Positions 32,025 through 41,179 are shown, numbered from the stretch's first letter. The stretch is DNA of 64,000 nucleotides from Paenibacillus pedocola (GCF_031599675.1 NZ_CP134223.1:1798001-1862000); one strand, 5' to 3'. A program made the numbers and translations. The notes: a model not told the origin generated them from the letters alone.

Positions 32025-33368
32025 ATGACTAAAATTGTATTTCCGGAAGGATTCACCTGGGGGGCCGCGACGGCCGCCTATCAAATCGAAGGTGCTTACC
32101 AGGAGGACGGGCGCGGCTTGTCCATCTGGGATACCTTCTCCCGCATCCCTGGCAAGGTGGTTAACGCCGATAATGGCGATATAGCCTGTGACAGCTACCA
32201 CCGTTATCCTGAGGACATCGCCCTGATGAAGGAGCTTGGCATCAAAGCCTACCGTTTCTCGATGGCCTGGCCGCGTATTTTTCCGCAAGGAACCGGAGAA
32301 GTGAACCTTAAAGGTCTTGAATATTATCATTCCTTTGTAGACATGCTGCTGGAGAATGGCATAGAACCGGTATGTACGCTGTATCATTGGGATCTGCCGC
32401 AGGCGCTTCAGGATCAGGGCGGCTGGACGAACCGCAGCACTATTGATGCTTTTAACGGATATTGCGGGACGGTGTTCCGGGAGTTTCAAGGGAAAATCAA
32501 ACAGTGGTACACCGTAAATGAACCGTGGTGCGCGTCCTTTTTGTCGGAATACTATGGTGAACATGCTCCGGGAAATAGGGATTTACAGACTGCTCTGGAT
32601 GTGGCCCATCATCTGCTGGTAGCACACGGAAGAGCTGTACGGACATTCAGGGAGCTTGGCATGGAAGGCCAGATCGGATATGCGCCCAATGTAACCTGGA
32701 TGGAGCCATACAGTACCCGCCAGGAGGATATTGACGCCTGCAGACGGCAGACCGGCTGGTTCCTGGAATGGTTCATGGACCCCGTTTTCAAGGGCGAATA
32801 TCCTGCATTTCTGGTGGAATGGTTCAAGAAGGCGGGAGCAGAGCTGCATATTGAGGACGGGGATATGGAGCTCATCAGCGAGCCGATCGATATTCTTGGC
32901 ATCAACTATTATAACGGCACGGTGGCGCGGCATGATGCGGAAGGCGGATTAATGCATATCCGTACGCTGGATATGGGGTATGAACATACGGATATCGGCT
33001 GGCCGATTTATCCGCAAGGCTTTTATACGGTGCTTAGCCGGATCCACGAATTATATGGGGATATTCCCATTTACATTACCGAGAACGGGGCCTGCTACAA
33101 CGATGAACCGGTGGATGGCGTGGTTGCGGACCAGAGACGGATTGATTTTATCCATAAACATCTGATTCAGCTGGAGCGCAGCATTGCCTCAGGCATCCCG
33201 GTCAAAGGCTATTATTCCTGGTCGCTGATGGACAATTTTGAATGGGCCTTCGGCTACACCATGCGTTTTGGCCTGATTCATGTGGATTACAAGACTCTGG
33301 CAAGAACGAAAAAGGACAGCTTCTACTGGTATCAGGATACGATCGCACGCAACGGGGTTGAAATCTGA
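32025..33368 (+). CDS. Beta-glucosidase, glycoside hydrolase family 1
   Basis: A 447-residue GH1 enzyme hydrolysing terminal beta-glucose (often cellobiose). It carries the family N-terminal signature FTWGAATAAYQIEGA, the acid/base Glu166 in TVNEPW and the nucleophile Glu353 in ITENGA. Substrate-binding Trp/Glu appear in NFEWAFGYTMRFG near the C-terminus. There is no signal peptide, so it is cytosolic. The start has GGAGGTAAGCTGCTTT upstream. It is a single gene with its own promoter and terminator. 6-phospho-beta-glucosidases have a different C-terminal signature, so free glucosides are favoured. Confidence 0.94.
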   Translation: MTKIVFPEGFTWGAATAAYQIEGAYQEDGRGLSIWDTFSRIPGKVVNADNGDIACDSYHRYPEDIALMKELGIKAYRFSMAWPRIFPQGTGEVNLKGLEYYHSFVDMLLENGIEPVCTLYHWDLPQALQDQGGWTNRSTIDAFNGYCGTVFREFQGKIKQWYTVNEPWCASFLSEYYGEHAPGNRDLQTALDVAHHLLVAHGRAVRTFRELGMEGQIGYAPNVTWMEPYSTRQEDIDACRRQTGWFLEWFMDPVFKGEYPAFLVEWFKKAGAELHIEDGDMELISEPIDILGINYYNGTVARHDAEGGLMHIRTLDMGYEHTDIGWPIYPQGFYTVLSRIHELYGDIPIYITENGACYNDEPVDGVVADQRRIDFIHKHLIQLERSIASGIPVKGYYSWSLMDNFEWAFGYTMRFGLIHVDYKTLARTKKDSFYWYQDTIARNGVEI

Positions 33369-33383
33369 ATAATTCTTCTGCAT

Positions 33384-33421
33384 AAAAGGGAGTTCCGCAC
33401 TATAGCGGGCTTCCTTTTTTT
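33384..33421 (+). terminator. Terminator after the GH1 gene
   Basis: AAAGGGAGTTCCGC pairs with GCGGGCTTCC-type arm around ACTATA, with G.U pairs, then an eight-T run. Confidence 0.75.
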
Positions 33422-33523
33422 TGCAGTCTTGTAGTGCGAAAGGCCTGATGAAAGCGCATGGCAACAGCTCTTAAATGTTGTCAACAACGTTCATGACGAA
33501 ACCGTATTTTCAATTTGATGACA

Positions 33524-33538
33524 AAGAAAGCGCTTTGA
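33524..33538. promoter_or_regulatory. cre-like site before the mannitol operon
   Basis: AAGAAAGCGCTTTGA has a strict 11-bp palindromic core (AAAGCGCTTT). It departs from the cre consensus at two outer positions. It lies 84 bp before mtlA, where CcpA would repress. Confidence 0.6.
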
Positions 33539-33621
33539 TTTAGGATGTGTGCATAGGGGATGACCTTACAACAAAGCTTAATCGTAAGTATCCCATTTAA
33601 TTCAATAGGGGGGCATTATAT

Positions 33622-35076
33622 ATGGCCACAACAGCAACAACGCCAGCAACGAAAACCTCATCCGGCGGTGCTAGGGTGAAGCTTCAACAATTCGGCCGCA
33701 TCCTCAGCGGTATGGTATTGCCGAACATCGGCGCCTTTATCGCATGGGGTTTGATTACGGCATTATTCATTCCAACAGGTTGGATTCCAAATGAAACCTT
33801 AGCTGCTCTGGTAGGTCCAATGATCACTTACCTGCTGCCGCTGCTAATCGGTTATACCGGCGGTACCATGGTCCACGGCAAACGCGGGGGCGTTATCGCC
33901 GCTACCGTGACGATGGGGGTTATCGTAGGTACAAGTGTTCCAATGTTCCTCGGCGCTATGGTCGTCGGTCCTCTGTCCGCATGGATTCTGAAACAGTTTG
34001 ACAAAGCAGTTGACGGTAAAATCAAAGCCGGCTTCGAAATGCTGGTTAACAACTTCTCGCTCGGTATTATCGGCGGCGCGCTGACACTTGGCGCACTTAA
34101 AGGGATCGGACCCGTCATTCAATCACTGACCGACGTCCTTGCTGACGGAGTTCAGGTGCTGGTCGATCATAACCTGCTGCCGCTCGTGAACATCATCATT
34201 GAGCCGGCAAAAGTACTGTTCCTGAACAACGCAATTAACCAAGGTATTCTCAGTCCTATCGGTGTAGGTGAAGCTGCTAAAGTAGGTAAATCCATCCTGT
34301 TCATGCTGGAATCCAATCCGGGTCCAGGTCTGGGTATCCTGCTCGCTTACTGGCTGTTTGGTAAAGGTTCTGCTAAATCCTCCGCTCCGGGTGCGATTAT
34401 CATCCACTTCCTTGGCGGTATCCATGAAATTTACTTCCCGTACATCCTGATGAACCCGCGTCTGATTCTGGCTGTTATCGGTGGCGGTATGTCCGGTACA
34501 TTCACTTTCCAAATGCTTGGTGCAGGTCTGGTTGCTTCTCCATCGCCTGGTAGTATCTTTGCATATTTCGCAATGACGCCTAAAGGCGGATATGTTCCAA
34601 TGCTCGCCGGTGTAATCGTTGCTACTGCAGTTTCCTTTGTCCTGGCTTCGCTGCTCCTGAAGACTGTGAAGAAGACAGATGAGGACGAAATGGATCTGGA
34701 AGAAGCAGCAGCAAGAGTGAAAAACATGAAGGCTGCCGGCGCTGTATCCGGAGCAGCATCTGCTGCAGCAGTAAATACATCCGCTAATGTTCGCAGCAAG
34801 TCCGAGGTTAACAAGATTGTCTTCGCTTGTGATGCAGGAATGGGCTCCAGTGCCATGGGTGCTTCCGTTCTGCGGAAGAAGCTGCAGAATGCCGGTGTTA
34901 ACATTACTGTTGTGAATTCAGCAGTCAGCGAAATTCCTGCCGATGCGGATATCGTTGTAACCCAGAAAACGTTGACAGACCGCGCCATTGCAAGCAATCC
35001 GAATGCAGAGCATATTTCAATTGATAACTTCCTTAAGAGCCCTAAATACGATGAGCTGGTGGAACGTTTAAAGTAA
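33622..35076 (+). CDS. mtlA: PTS mannitol transporter subunit IICB
   Basis: A 484-residue permease that imports mannitol and phosphorylates it to mannitol-1-phosphate. The membrane IIC domain is about 1-345 with GGIHE (265-269). The IIB domain (395-484) has phosphocysteine Cys403 in FACDAGMGSS. The IIA domain is absent from this protein and supplied by mtlF downstream. The ATG is preceded by TAGGGGGGCATTATAT. It leads mtlA-mtlR-mtlF-mtlD, with a hairpin after it that likely lowers expression of the next gene. Confidence 0.95.
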   Translation: MATTATTPATKTSSGGARVKLQQFGRILSGMVLPNIGAFIAWGLITALFIPTGWIPNETLAALVGPMITYLLPLLIGYTGGTMVHGKRGGVIAATVTMGVIVGTSVPMFLGAMVVGPLSAWILKQFDKAVDGKIKAGFEMLVNNFSLGIIGGALTLGALKGIGPVIQSLTDVLADGVQVLVDHNLLPLVNIIIEPAKVLFLNNAINQGILSPIGVGEAAKVGKSILFMLESNPGPGLGILLAYWLFGKGSAKSSAPGAIIIHFLGGIHEIYFPYILMNPRLILAVIGGGMSGTFTFQMLGAGLVASPSPGSIFAYFAMTPKGGYVPMLAGVIVATAVSFVLASLLLKTVKKTDEDEMDLEEAAARVKNMKAAGAVSGAASAAAVNTSANVRSKSEVNKIVFACDAGMGSSAMGASVLRKKLQNAGVNITVVNSAVSEIPADADIVVTQKTLTDRAIASNPNAEHISIDNFLKSPKYDELVERLK

Positions 35077-35114
35077 ATGAATATGGTTTAGAAATGACGT
35101 ATAACGCTATATCA

Positions 35115-35155
35115 GGAGACGCTGGCCGCCAAAGCCAGCGTTTGTCTCCATTTTG
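35115..35155 (+). terminator. Hairpin between mtlA and mtlR
   Basis: GGAGAC-GCTGGC pairs with GCCAGCG-TTTGTCTCC, then ATTTTGGGG. It is a probable partial terminator that lets mtlA be made in excess. The T-run is short. Confidence 0.6.
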
Positions 35156-35173
35156 GGGCGGAGGTACACGGTT

Positions 35174-37240
35174 ATGAGGAAAGTTACCGCCAGACAGCGC
35201 CAGATTATCTGGCTGCTGCTCGGCGTAAATGAAGAAATCACAGCCGCCGAAATCGCCGAGGGTACGGGGGTAAGCGTAAGAACCGTTCACCGCGAGATGG
35301 AAGACATAGAGCAGACACTTGCGGATTTCGGTCTGGATCTTATCCGGAAATCAGGGAAGGGCATTCAGCTGAGCGGACCGGAGGACGGTCTTGCAGAGCT
35401 GAGGCTGTTCCTGCGGCAGGAAAAGCCGGCAGAATACTCCGGCGAGGAACGCAAGATATATGAGCTGTGTTCGCTGCTGGAGGCTGAAGAGCCGGTGAAG
35501 CTGTTTACACTGGCTCACTGGCTGAAAGTGACAGTAGCCACCGTGAGCTATGATCTGGATGAACTGGAGCCCTGGGTCCGCAAATTCAACCTGCAGCTGG
35601 TCCGCAGGAGGGGTTACGGCGTTGAAATCACAGGCAGTGAGATTGACAAACGGCGGGCGATCGGCCGGCTGGCAGCCGAACATCTGGACCTTTCCGATCT
35701 GGTAGGTCATGCTCCGCAGATGGCCAGCAGTCCGGTGTTCCGGATTCTGCTCTTGACGGTCGGCAAAAGCAATCTCCTGGATGTGGAGAACACGTTATGG
35801 GATATGGAGTGGCAGTGGACCGCTGAGCTCCCGGAAATTGTATATATGGAAATGCTGCTTGGGCTGGCGGTAACCACCAGACGGATTGCTATTGGCAAGG
35901 GGATCGAAAGCGGCGGTGATACGGGCTACCCCAGAATGTCCGACCACCGGAATATTGCCGGTGCGGAGCAATTTGTACAGCGGCTCGGACCGGCCCTTGA
36001 AGAAGACATTCCCCGGGTAGAGATTCTGTATATCGCGGGATTATTCGACAGGGCACAGGATTCGTTCTCCGCCGGCGGTATTGCCTACGGTGACATTGAA
36101 CTGATGGAGACAGTCTACAAGCTGACCGAAAGTGTGATCAGGCGGACGGGACTGCCGTTCCAAAGCGACCGCTCCCTGCGGGAAGGGCTGCTGGAGCATA
36201 TGGAGCCGGCATTCAAGCGGCTGCGCGAGGGTACCCGGATCCGCAATCCGCTGCTGGGCCCGATCCGTAAGGATTATGATTATTTATTTCAGATTGTCCG
36301 GGCTGCGGTGGAGGATCTGCAGCTGGAGCTGGAGATTCCCGATGAGGAAATTGCCTTTCTGGTCATGCATTTCGGCGCTTCCATCGAAAGGCTGAATCAG
36401 CTGAAACGCAGTGTGCGGGCCATCCTGGTCTGTGCCAGCGGGCTCAGCTCCTCCCGGCTGCTGGCCACCCGCCTGGCCAAGGAGATGCCGCAGATTGAAA
36501 TTCTAGGGAATATCTCCTGGTATGAAGCTGCGCGCCTGCCGGAGGTTGACTACGATCTGATTATTTCTACCATTGATTTGCCGCTGGACAAAGAGCGCTA
36601 TATCAAAATCAGTCCCTTGCTTACCGGGGACGAGATAGAGAAGCTGTTAAGCTACATCCAGAATATTACGCTGCGGGAACGGGAGAGCGTTCCCAAAAGC
36701 GAGACAGACAGGACGGGACGCGAGGTTAGTGCGCTTGACCGTTTGAAGAGCTACAAGGGCATTCTGGATGAAACGGTCAGTCTGCTGGAGCGGTTCCGCT
36801 TTTATCCGCTGGATAACGAAGGAATTCCTCTAGACGCTACGATTTCTGCGATGCTTGATTTCCTGAAGGGCAGCGGGGTAATCGGCGATGCCGACATCCT
36901 GCTGGAGCGGCTCCTGGAGCGGGAAAGAATGTCCAGTCAGGTCATACCGGATACGGGGCTGGCACTCTTTCATACCCGGAGCAGCCACATCCATATGTCC
37001 TCCTTAACCTTGTACCGCCTGAAGCAGCCGGTTGTGCTGGAGGGGAATACCGAGGTGAGGGTCATTCTGCTGATGCTTGCCCCGCGCAAGCTGTCCAAGG
37101 AGAGTCTGGAAGTGCTCAGTGAAATCAGTGCGATGCTGCTGAATTCTGAACTGGTGAAGCTGCTTGAGGAACGGACAGAAGCCGAGATCAGGGGTTATTT
37201 ATCGTCTGAACTGCTACATTTCTTCGAAAATAAAATGTGA
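35174..37240 (+). CDS. mtlR: Mannitol operon transcriptional activator, BglG/MtlR type
   Basis: A 688-residue PTS-controlled regulator. It has N-terminal helix-turn-helix domains (residues 1-160), two PRD domains (about 190-400) with regulatory histidines, a IIB-GatB-like domain with Cys in LVCASGLSSSRLL (about 415), and a C-terminal EIIA-Mtl-like domain (about 545-688) with His in FHTRSSHIHM. Phosphorylation by HPr/EII controls activity. The start at 35174 follows CGGAGGTACACGGTT. It lies inside the operon it regulates, 16 nt before mtlF. MtlR would act on the promoter upstream of mtlA. Confidence 0.93.
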   Translation: MRKVTARQRQIIWLLLGVNEEITAAEIAEGTGVSVRTVHREMEDIEQTLADFGLDLIRKSGKGIQLSGPEDGLAELRLFLRQEKPAEYSGEERKIYELCSLLEAEEPVKLFTLAHWLKVTVATVSYDLDELEPWVRKFNLQLVRRRGYGVEITGSEIDKRRAIGRLAAEHLDLSDLVGHAPQMASSPVFRILLLTVGKSNLLDVENTLWDMEWQWTAELPEIVYMEMLLGLAVTTRRIAIGKGIESGGDTGYPRMSDHRNIAGAEQFVQRLGPALEEDIPRVEILYIAGLFDRAQDSFSAGGIAYGDIELMETVYKLTESVIRRTGLPFQSDRSLREGLLEHMEPAFKRLREGTRIRNPLLGPIRKDYDYLFQIVRAAVEDLQLELEIPDEEIAFLVMHFGASIERLNQLKRSVRAILVCASGLSSSRLLATRLAKEMPQIEILGNISWYEAARLPEVDYDLIISTIDLPLDKERYIKISPLLTGDEIEKLLSYIQNITLRERESVPKSETDRTGREVSALDRLKSYKGILDETVSLLERFRFYPLDNEGIPLDATISAMLDFLKGSGVIGDADILLERLLERERMSSQVIPDTGLALFHTRSSHIHMSSLTLYRLKQPVVLEGNTEVRVILLMLAPRKLSKESLEVLSEISAMLLNSELVKLLEERTEAEIRGYLSSELLHFFENKM

Positions 37241-37256
37241 AAGCGAGAGAAACCAT

Positions 37257-37691
37257 ATGAGTATACTGTCAGAAAACAAAGTAATAATGAACGGTGCCGC
37301 CAAAGATAAATACGAAGCGATCACTATGGCCGGCAAACTGCTGGTAGAAGCAGGACATGTAACGGAAGAATACGTACCGAAAATGCTTGAACGCGAGGAA
37401 GTTGTATCGACCTATATGGGCGGTGGTCTTGCGATTCCCCACGGAACGAAAGAAGCGAGACCATTCATTAAATCTACCGGCCTCTCCGTAATCCGGTTTC
37501 CGGACGGTGTTGATTTCGGCGGTGATGAGCCTGCTTTTGTTGTGATCGGCATTGCTGCCGCAGGTGACGGGCATATGGAAGTGCTGACGAACGTAGCTAT
37601 GATCTTCACGGAAGATGATGCGATTGAGCGGGTAATGAGCGCTCCTACCCCGGCGGATGTCATCGCGATCTTTGAAGGAGGACTGGAATAA
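37257..37691 (+). CDS. mtlF: PTS mannitol transporter subunit IIA
   Basis: A 144-residue soluble IIA domain that passes phosphate from HPr to MtlA IIB. The phosphoacceptor is His62 in GLAIPHGTKE. The ATG at 37257 is chosen by length and family start (MSILSENKVI); the RBS (GCGAGAG) is weak. It overlaps mtlD by one base (TAATG), giving translational coupling. Confidence 0.94.
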   Translation: MSILSENKVIMNGAAKDKYEAITMAGKLLVEAGHVTEEYVPKMLEREEVVSTYMGGGLAIPHGTKEARPFIKSTGLSVIRFPDGVDFGGDEPAFVVIGIAAAGDGHMEVLTNVAMIFTEDDAIERVMSAPTPADVIAIFEGGLE

Positions 37692-38836
37692 TGAAGGCCG
37701 TTCATTTTGGTGCAGGCAATATCGGCAGAGGATTCATTGGACTGCTGCTGTCACAAGCAGGCTACGAGGTCTGTTTCGTTGATGTGAATGAAGCTTTTGT
37801 GGCTCAGCTTAAGGAACGCGGGGAATATCCGGTGACACTGGCCAGCGACGGACAGGAAACGGTACTGGTGAAGAATGTAACCGCTCTGAGCAGTGTTACC
37901 CAAGCTGATGAGGTGGCTGCAGCGATTGCCGAAGCGGATCTGGTTACGACCGCTGTCGGTGTTTCCATTCTGAAGCATATTGCCGGTGTTGTGGCAGAGG
38001 GAATCCAGAGACGGGCCGGCGTTTCAGATTCGCCGCTGCATGTGATCGCCTGCGAGAATGCCATTGGCGGCAGCGCACAGCTCAAAGAGCTGGTCTATGC
38101 GAAGCTGGATGAAGCCACCCGCGCTAAAGCGGATGCTTCTGTAGCTTTTCCGAATGCGGCCGTAGACCGGATTGTGCCGCTGCAGCAGCATGAGGATATT
38201 TTGAAAGTAGTAGTGGAGCCTTTCTATGAGTGGGTAGTGGATGCTTCACAGATGATCCCGGGTTATACTCCGGTTGAAGGTGTGCATTATGTAGAGAACC
38301 TTGAGCCTTATATTGAACGCAAGCTGTTCACCGTGAACACCGGACACTGCTCTGCAGCATATCTGGGCTACCTGCGGGGCTACGAGACCATCCAGCAGGC
38401 TATGGCTGATGAGGGCCTGACTGGACTGGTACGCGAAGTTCTGGAAGAAACAGGCGCCGTCCTGGTTCAAAAGCATGGCTTCGACGAAGCTGAACACAGC
38501 AAATATATCGACAAAAACCTGGAGCGTTTCCGGAATCCGGCCCTGACCGATGAAGTATCGCGTGTAGGCCGCTCGCCGATCCGCAAGCTGTCCCCGAATG
38601 ACCGTCTGGTATCGCCGGCTCTTCAGGCTTATGAACGTGGCCTTAGCTACAAGGCTCTGACCCGTTCCATGGCGGGAGCTATGCTGTTCCAGGCAAGTGA
38701 TGATCCGGAAGCCGTGGAGCTTCAGGCAGCTATTGCCGAGCTTGGTGCAGAAGCAGCGCTTACGAAATACACCGGCCTGGCTGCAGATCATGAGGTGCAC
38801 CAGTCCGTGATGGCGGAATACGGCAAACTGAAATAA
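37691..38836 (+). CDS. mtlD: Mannitol-1-phosphate 5-dehydrogenase
   Basis: A 381-residue NAD-dependent dehydrogenase converting mannitol-1-phosphate to fructose-6-phosphate. The Rossmann motif is GAGNIGRGFIG (7-17), and the long-chain dehydrogenase motif follows. FTVNTGHCSAAYLGY (about 215-230) fits the family catalytic region. It is the last gene of the operon and is followed by two hairpins. Confidence 0.95.
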   Translation: MKAVHFGAGNIGRGFIGLLLSQAGYEVCFVDVNEAFVAQLKERGEYPVTLASDGQETVLVKNVTALSSVTQADEVAAAIAEADLVTTAVGVSILKHIAGVVAEGIQRRAGVSDSPLHVIACENAIGGSAQLKELVYAKLDEATRAKADASVAFPNAAVDRIVPLQQHEDILKVVVEPFYEWVVDASQMIPGYTPVEGVHYVENLEPYIERKLFTVNTGHCSAAYLGYLRGYETIQQAMADEGLTGLVREVLEETGAVLVQKHGFDEAEHSKYIDKNLERFRNPALTDEVSRVGRSPIRKLSPNDRLVSPALQAYERGLSYKALTRSMAGAMLFQASDDPEAVELQAAIAELGAEAALTKYTGLAADHEVHQSVMAEYGKLK

Positions 38837-38868
38837 GCGGAGGCTTAATATTCTGCAACCACAAAGAG

Positions 38869-38904
38869 CAAGGCTTCTCCATTACAGGAGAGGCCTTGCT
38901 GTTC
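38869..38904 (+). terminator. Hairpin after mtlD
   Basis: GAGCAAGGC-TTCTCC pairs with GGAGAGGCCTTGCT with a 6-nt loop. The tail is not T-rich, so it may act as a weak terminator. Confidence 0.6.
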
Positions 38905-39000
38905 AGTGAAAATAAAGTATTTGACTAGAGTCGTTAATTTGAATTGAAAAATCGTCAGCTTTTGGAAAAAAAAGTTTCAGACTGATTCATTAATTGAAGC

Positions 39001-39044
39001 AGCGGCAGAAAAAGACTAGATCAATAAAGTCTTAGACTGCCGCT
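39001..39044 (-). terminator. Hairpin downstream of the isolated unknown gene
   Basis: On the minus strand AGCGGCAG plus AAGACT pair with their complements around an AT loop (AGCGGCAG ... CTGCCGCT). It sits beside the 39055 element, the same repeat-then-hairpin order seen at 2171-2248. It could terminate the 39082 gene. Confidence 0.6.
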
Positions 39045-39054
39045 GTTGTTGTTT

Positions 39055-39076
39055 AACTAACGTTTCTACGTTAGCG
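39055..39076 (-). repeat. CTAACG hairpin element downstream of the isolated unknown gene
   Basis: CTAACG and CGTTAG form a perfect 6-bp palindrome around TTTCTA. Read on the minus strand it continues CGTTAGTTAAAC, similar to the TTAGTTGAA arm of the other copies. It lies 5 bp after the gene's stop. Confidence 0.55.
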
Positions 39077-39081
39077 TAAGA

Positions 39082-39615
39082 CTACATACCATCATTACAT
39101 AATAAGCAGCCATGGCAAGATAGAAGAATTTTATGCTTAGAACAATGAGGGAAACCATTAGGAATTGTAGGATACTCATCTAACTCGTCTGTGGCAGACC
39201 ATTCAATATAATGACTCTCATCTACAAATTCTTCTTGAAAATTGGTTATTAATAAACGGAAATGATTTAAAATCCTTACTACTATGTCCTCATTAGGAGT
39301 GTAATCTAAATCTTCCCATCTGTGTTTATTAATTGCACTATCAATAACAGAAAACAAAAATCTCTTTGCCTCGTTATAATCTCTTTTCGTCCAAGGCATC
39401 TCACTAATGCTAAATCCCACAGTTCCAATACCTACAATTGATTGATCCCTTTGATTCAACCAAACGATAAACTCTTTCTCTCTGTCTGTTACTGCTAAGT
39501 CTGACCCACTTAGTGCCAGTACCTCGAGAAGTACACTAGTGGCTCCATTAGACATAGAGAGTGACTCAACAACTTTTTCTCCGCAATTGTCACGTAACCA
39601 TATTGTGTTTCCCAT
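39082..39615 (-). CDS. Hypothetical protein with C-terminal Cys/His cluster
   Basis: A 177-residue soluble protein that I do not recognise. The C-terminus is HCSKHKILLSCHGCLLCND, a Cys/His arrangement that could bind zinc. The middle holds an acidic helical stretch (EEFVDESHYIEW). The ATG at 39615 follows GAGGTGATC, a strong RBS; a GTG 12 nt upstream is inside that RBS. It is AT-rich compared with its neighbours and is flanked on both sides by CTAAC elements (39055 and 39658), as in the 1-4.7 kb segment. Function unknown; probably an accessory insertion. Confidence 0.6.
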   Translation of the reverse strand: MGNTIWLRDNCGEKVVESLSMSNGATSVLLEVLALSGSDLAVTDREKEFIVWLNQRDQSIVGIGTVGFSISEMPWTKRDYNEAKRFLFSVIDSAINKHRWEDLDYTPNEDIVVRILNHFRLLITNFQEEFVDESHYIEWSATDELDEYPTIPNGFPHCSKHKILLSCHGCLLCNDGM

Positions 39616-39657
39616 ATAAACGATCACCTCGTCCCTATTCCGTACAAATTATACCAG

Positions 39658-39684
39658 TTTAACCTGCCCGTTAGCTTAATGAAG
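39658..39684 (-). repeat. CTAACGGG element upstream of the isolated unknown gene
   Basis: On the minus strand it reads TTCATTAAGCTAACGGGCAGGTTAAAC. The left arm and loop match the 1079 and 1150 copies. It ends 43 bp before the unknown gene's start. Confidence 0.65.
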
Positions 39685-39750
39685 CGCCCGCCAGTCTAAC
39701 ATTTTATTTTTCAGTCTAATACTTTATTTTTGAACACTTGCTCTTTGCGG

Positions 39751-40596
39751 TTAACGTTTAATCAGATGTACCCAGACAGCATCAGGAGAGGTAGGCCGTT
39801 CACTGCCGCCGGGAGGTTCGACTGTCAGTGCGATATTGTCCGCTTCACCAAGCTGTGTCCCCTTCACGTATAAATGCCCCTTGGCAGCTTCAATCTGCAC
39901 CAGCCCCAGCGTATCCCGCCGGCTGCCGTTTACCGCCCACGCCTGTATGGAATGGCCTTCCTGCAGCATTAAATCCTCAATCAGCACGAAGAGTTCGTTG
40001 GAGTGGCCGTTGTACCATACATTGCCGGTAAACTGGTCATCACGGCTCCGGTCCAGCGGGTAGGAAACAGTCTCCGGCCGGTTTAGCACACCTAATGCCT
40101 GCGGTTCATAGTTGCTGACATAGCGGCTACGTTCGGTAGTGCTGCCTTGTTCAGTTCCGAACAATCCCAGAACCAGAAGACCAGCCAGTGCACATGCACC
40201 CAAGGCAGCAGCACTTCTGTAGAAAGCCGGTTTGACAGCAGCTGTAGCCAGCCTGCGCCGCCATCCGGTTCGCTGAACCTTCCGTCTAAGCTTCCGGCGG
40301 ACAGCATCCGCAGGGAACAGGTGGGGAGCGGTGGCCTGATCCACAGCAGCGTAACCACCTTCCGTCAGGGAAACTGGCTCCGGAGACGGATCAGCCAGCA
40401 GCGGAAGCCATACCTCATACAGCTCACGGCATTCCGCGCAGAGTGTTAAGTGAATATGCATATCCTCGCGTTTTTTGCCTGTAATGTCCATGCCAATCCA
40501 ATCAATCCATTCTGCTTCGCTGAAGTGGCGCAGAGCATTACCGGCTCTGTCTCTGCTGTAAATTGGATCAACGTTTTCGTTTGAGTGACGGTTCAT
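39751..40596 (-). CDS. Anti-sigma factor, RskA type with zinc-binding ZAS motif
   Basis: A 281-residue membrane anti-sigma factor. A zinc motif HxxxCxxC is present (His49, Cys53, Cys56). One membrane helix lies at about 150-170 (LGACALAGLLVLGLFG). The external C-terminal RskA-like domain (about 200-281) has LQEGHSIQAWAVNG. It binds and inhibits the sigma factor encoded just upstream. Its start at 40596 lies 29 nt inside the sigma gene's 3' end with GGAAGGAGGCGCAGAGC as RBS, so the two are coupled. The signal sensed is unknown. Confidence 0.85.
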   Translation of the reverse strand: MNRHSNENVDPIYSRDRAGNALRHFSEAEWIDWIGMDITGKKREDMHIHLTLCAECRELYEVWLPLLADPSPEPVSLTEGGYAAVDQATAPHLFPADAVRRKLRRKVQRTGWRRRLATAAVKPAFYRSAAALGACALAGLLVLGLFGTEQGSTTERSRYVSNYEPQALGVLNRPETVSYPLDRSRDDQFTGNVWYNGHSNELFVLIEDLMLQEGHSIQAWAVNGSRRDTLGLVQIEAAKGHLYVKGTQLGEADNIALTVEPPGGSERPTSPDAVWVHLIKR

Positions 40597-41179
40597 GCTC
40601 TGCGCCTCCTTCCGGCTGGTCCACCCAGCCCTGCTTAATGAACTGCTTCCGCATATTAGCGACGCCATACTTAATCCAGGATTTGACCGTACCCAGCGGT
40701 ACACTCCAGGTTTCTGCCAGTTCCTGATGAGTGTGCGCCTCGAAATACGAGCCGACAATGGCCTGCTTCTGGTTCAAGGGAAGGCCGCTCAGGGCTGAAC
40801 GTAACGCTTCGCGCTGGAATCTGCGTACTGCCGGATCCTCTTCCGCAGGTCCGGTCTCGTCCCTGCGTAGCAGATCCGGATCGGCGAGCGGCTCTGTCTT
40901 TGCCCTGCGGCGAAGCTTGTCTATGCAGCGGCTGCGGGTCATAACTGCGAGCCAGGACTTGATGGAACCGCGTGACGGATCGTAGGCATGGCCTCGGCGC
41001 AGCACCTCCAGCATAATATCGTGACAGATGTCCTCTGCTTCCATCTGCTCCTGGGTCACTCTGTATGCAATCTGCATAATGAACGGGGCATAACAGGCAT
41101 AAAATTCATCAAAGGCCGCTGTATCCCCCTCGCACATCTGCGCCAGCCGCATGGCCATCGCCTCGTTGTGCAGGTCCAT
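40568..41179 (-). CDS. ECF RNA polymerase sigma factor
   Basis: A 203-residue SigK-like ECF sigma factor. Region 2 is about 20-95 (FIMQIAYRVTQEQMEAEDICHDI-type). Region 4 (130-185) has a helix-turn-helix (HQELAETWSVPLGTVKSWIK). It is coupled to its anti-sigma factor by a 29-nt overlap. The start ATG has GGGAGGGAGACGGCA upstream. It is divergent from the NEW3/ABC operon, which it might regulate, but I could not identify a shared -35/-10 pair with confidence. Confidence 0.9.
   Translation of the reverse strand: MDLHNEAMAMRLAQMCEGDTAAFDEFYACYAPFIMQIAYRVTQEQMEAEDICHDIMLEVLRRGHAYDPSRGSIKSWLAVMTRSRCIDKLRRRAKTEPLADPDLLRRDETGPAEEDPAVRRFQREALRSALSGLPLNQKQAIVGSYFEAHTHQELAETWSVPLGTVKSWIKYGVANMRKQFIKQGWVDQPEGGAEHEPSLKRKR

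Noticed and set aside
32025..33368. 6-phospho-beta-glucosidase identity for the GH1 enzyme
   Set aside because: No PTS permease or antiterminator is adjacent, and the C-terminal NFEWAFGYTMRFG region fits beta-glucosidases acting on free sugars.
39081..39700. Insertion sequence carrying the isolated unknown gene
   Set aside because: No transposase, no long terminal inverted repeats and no target duplication could be seen; only the CTAAC elements flank it.
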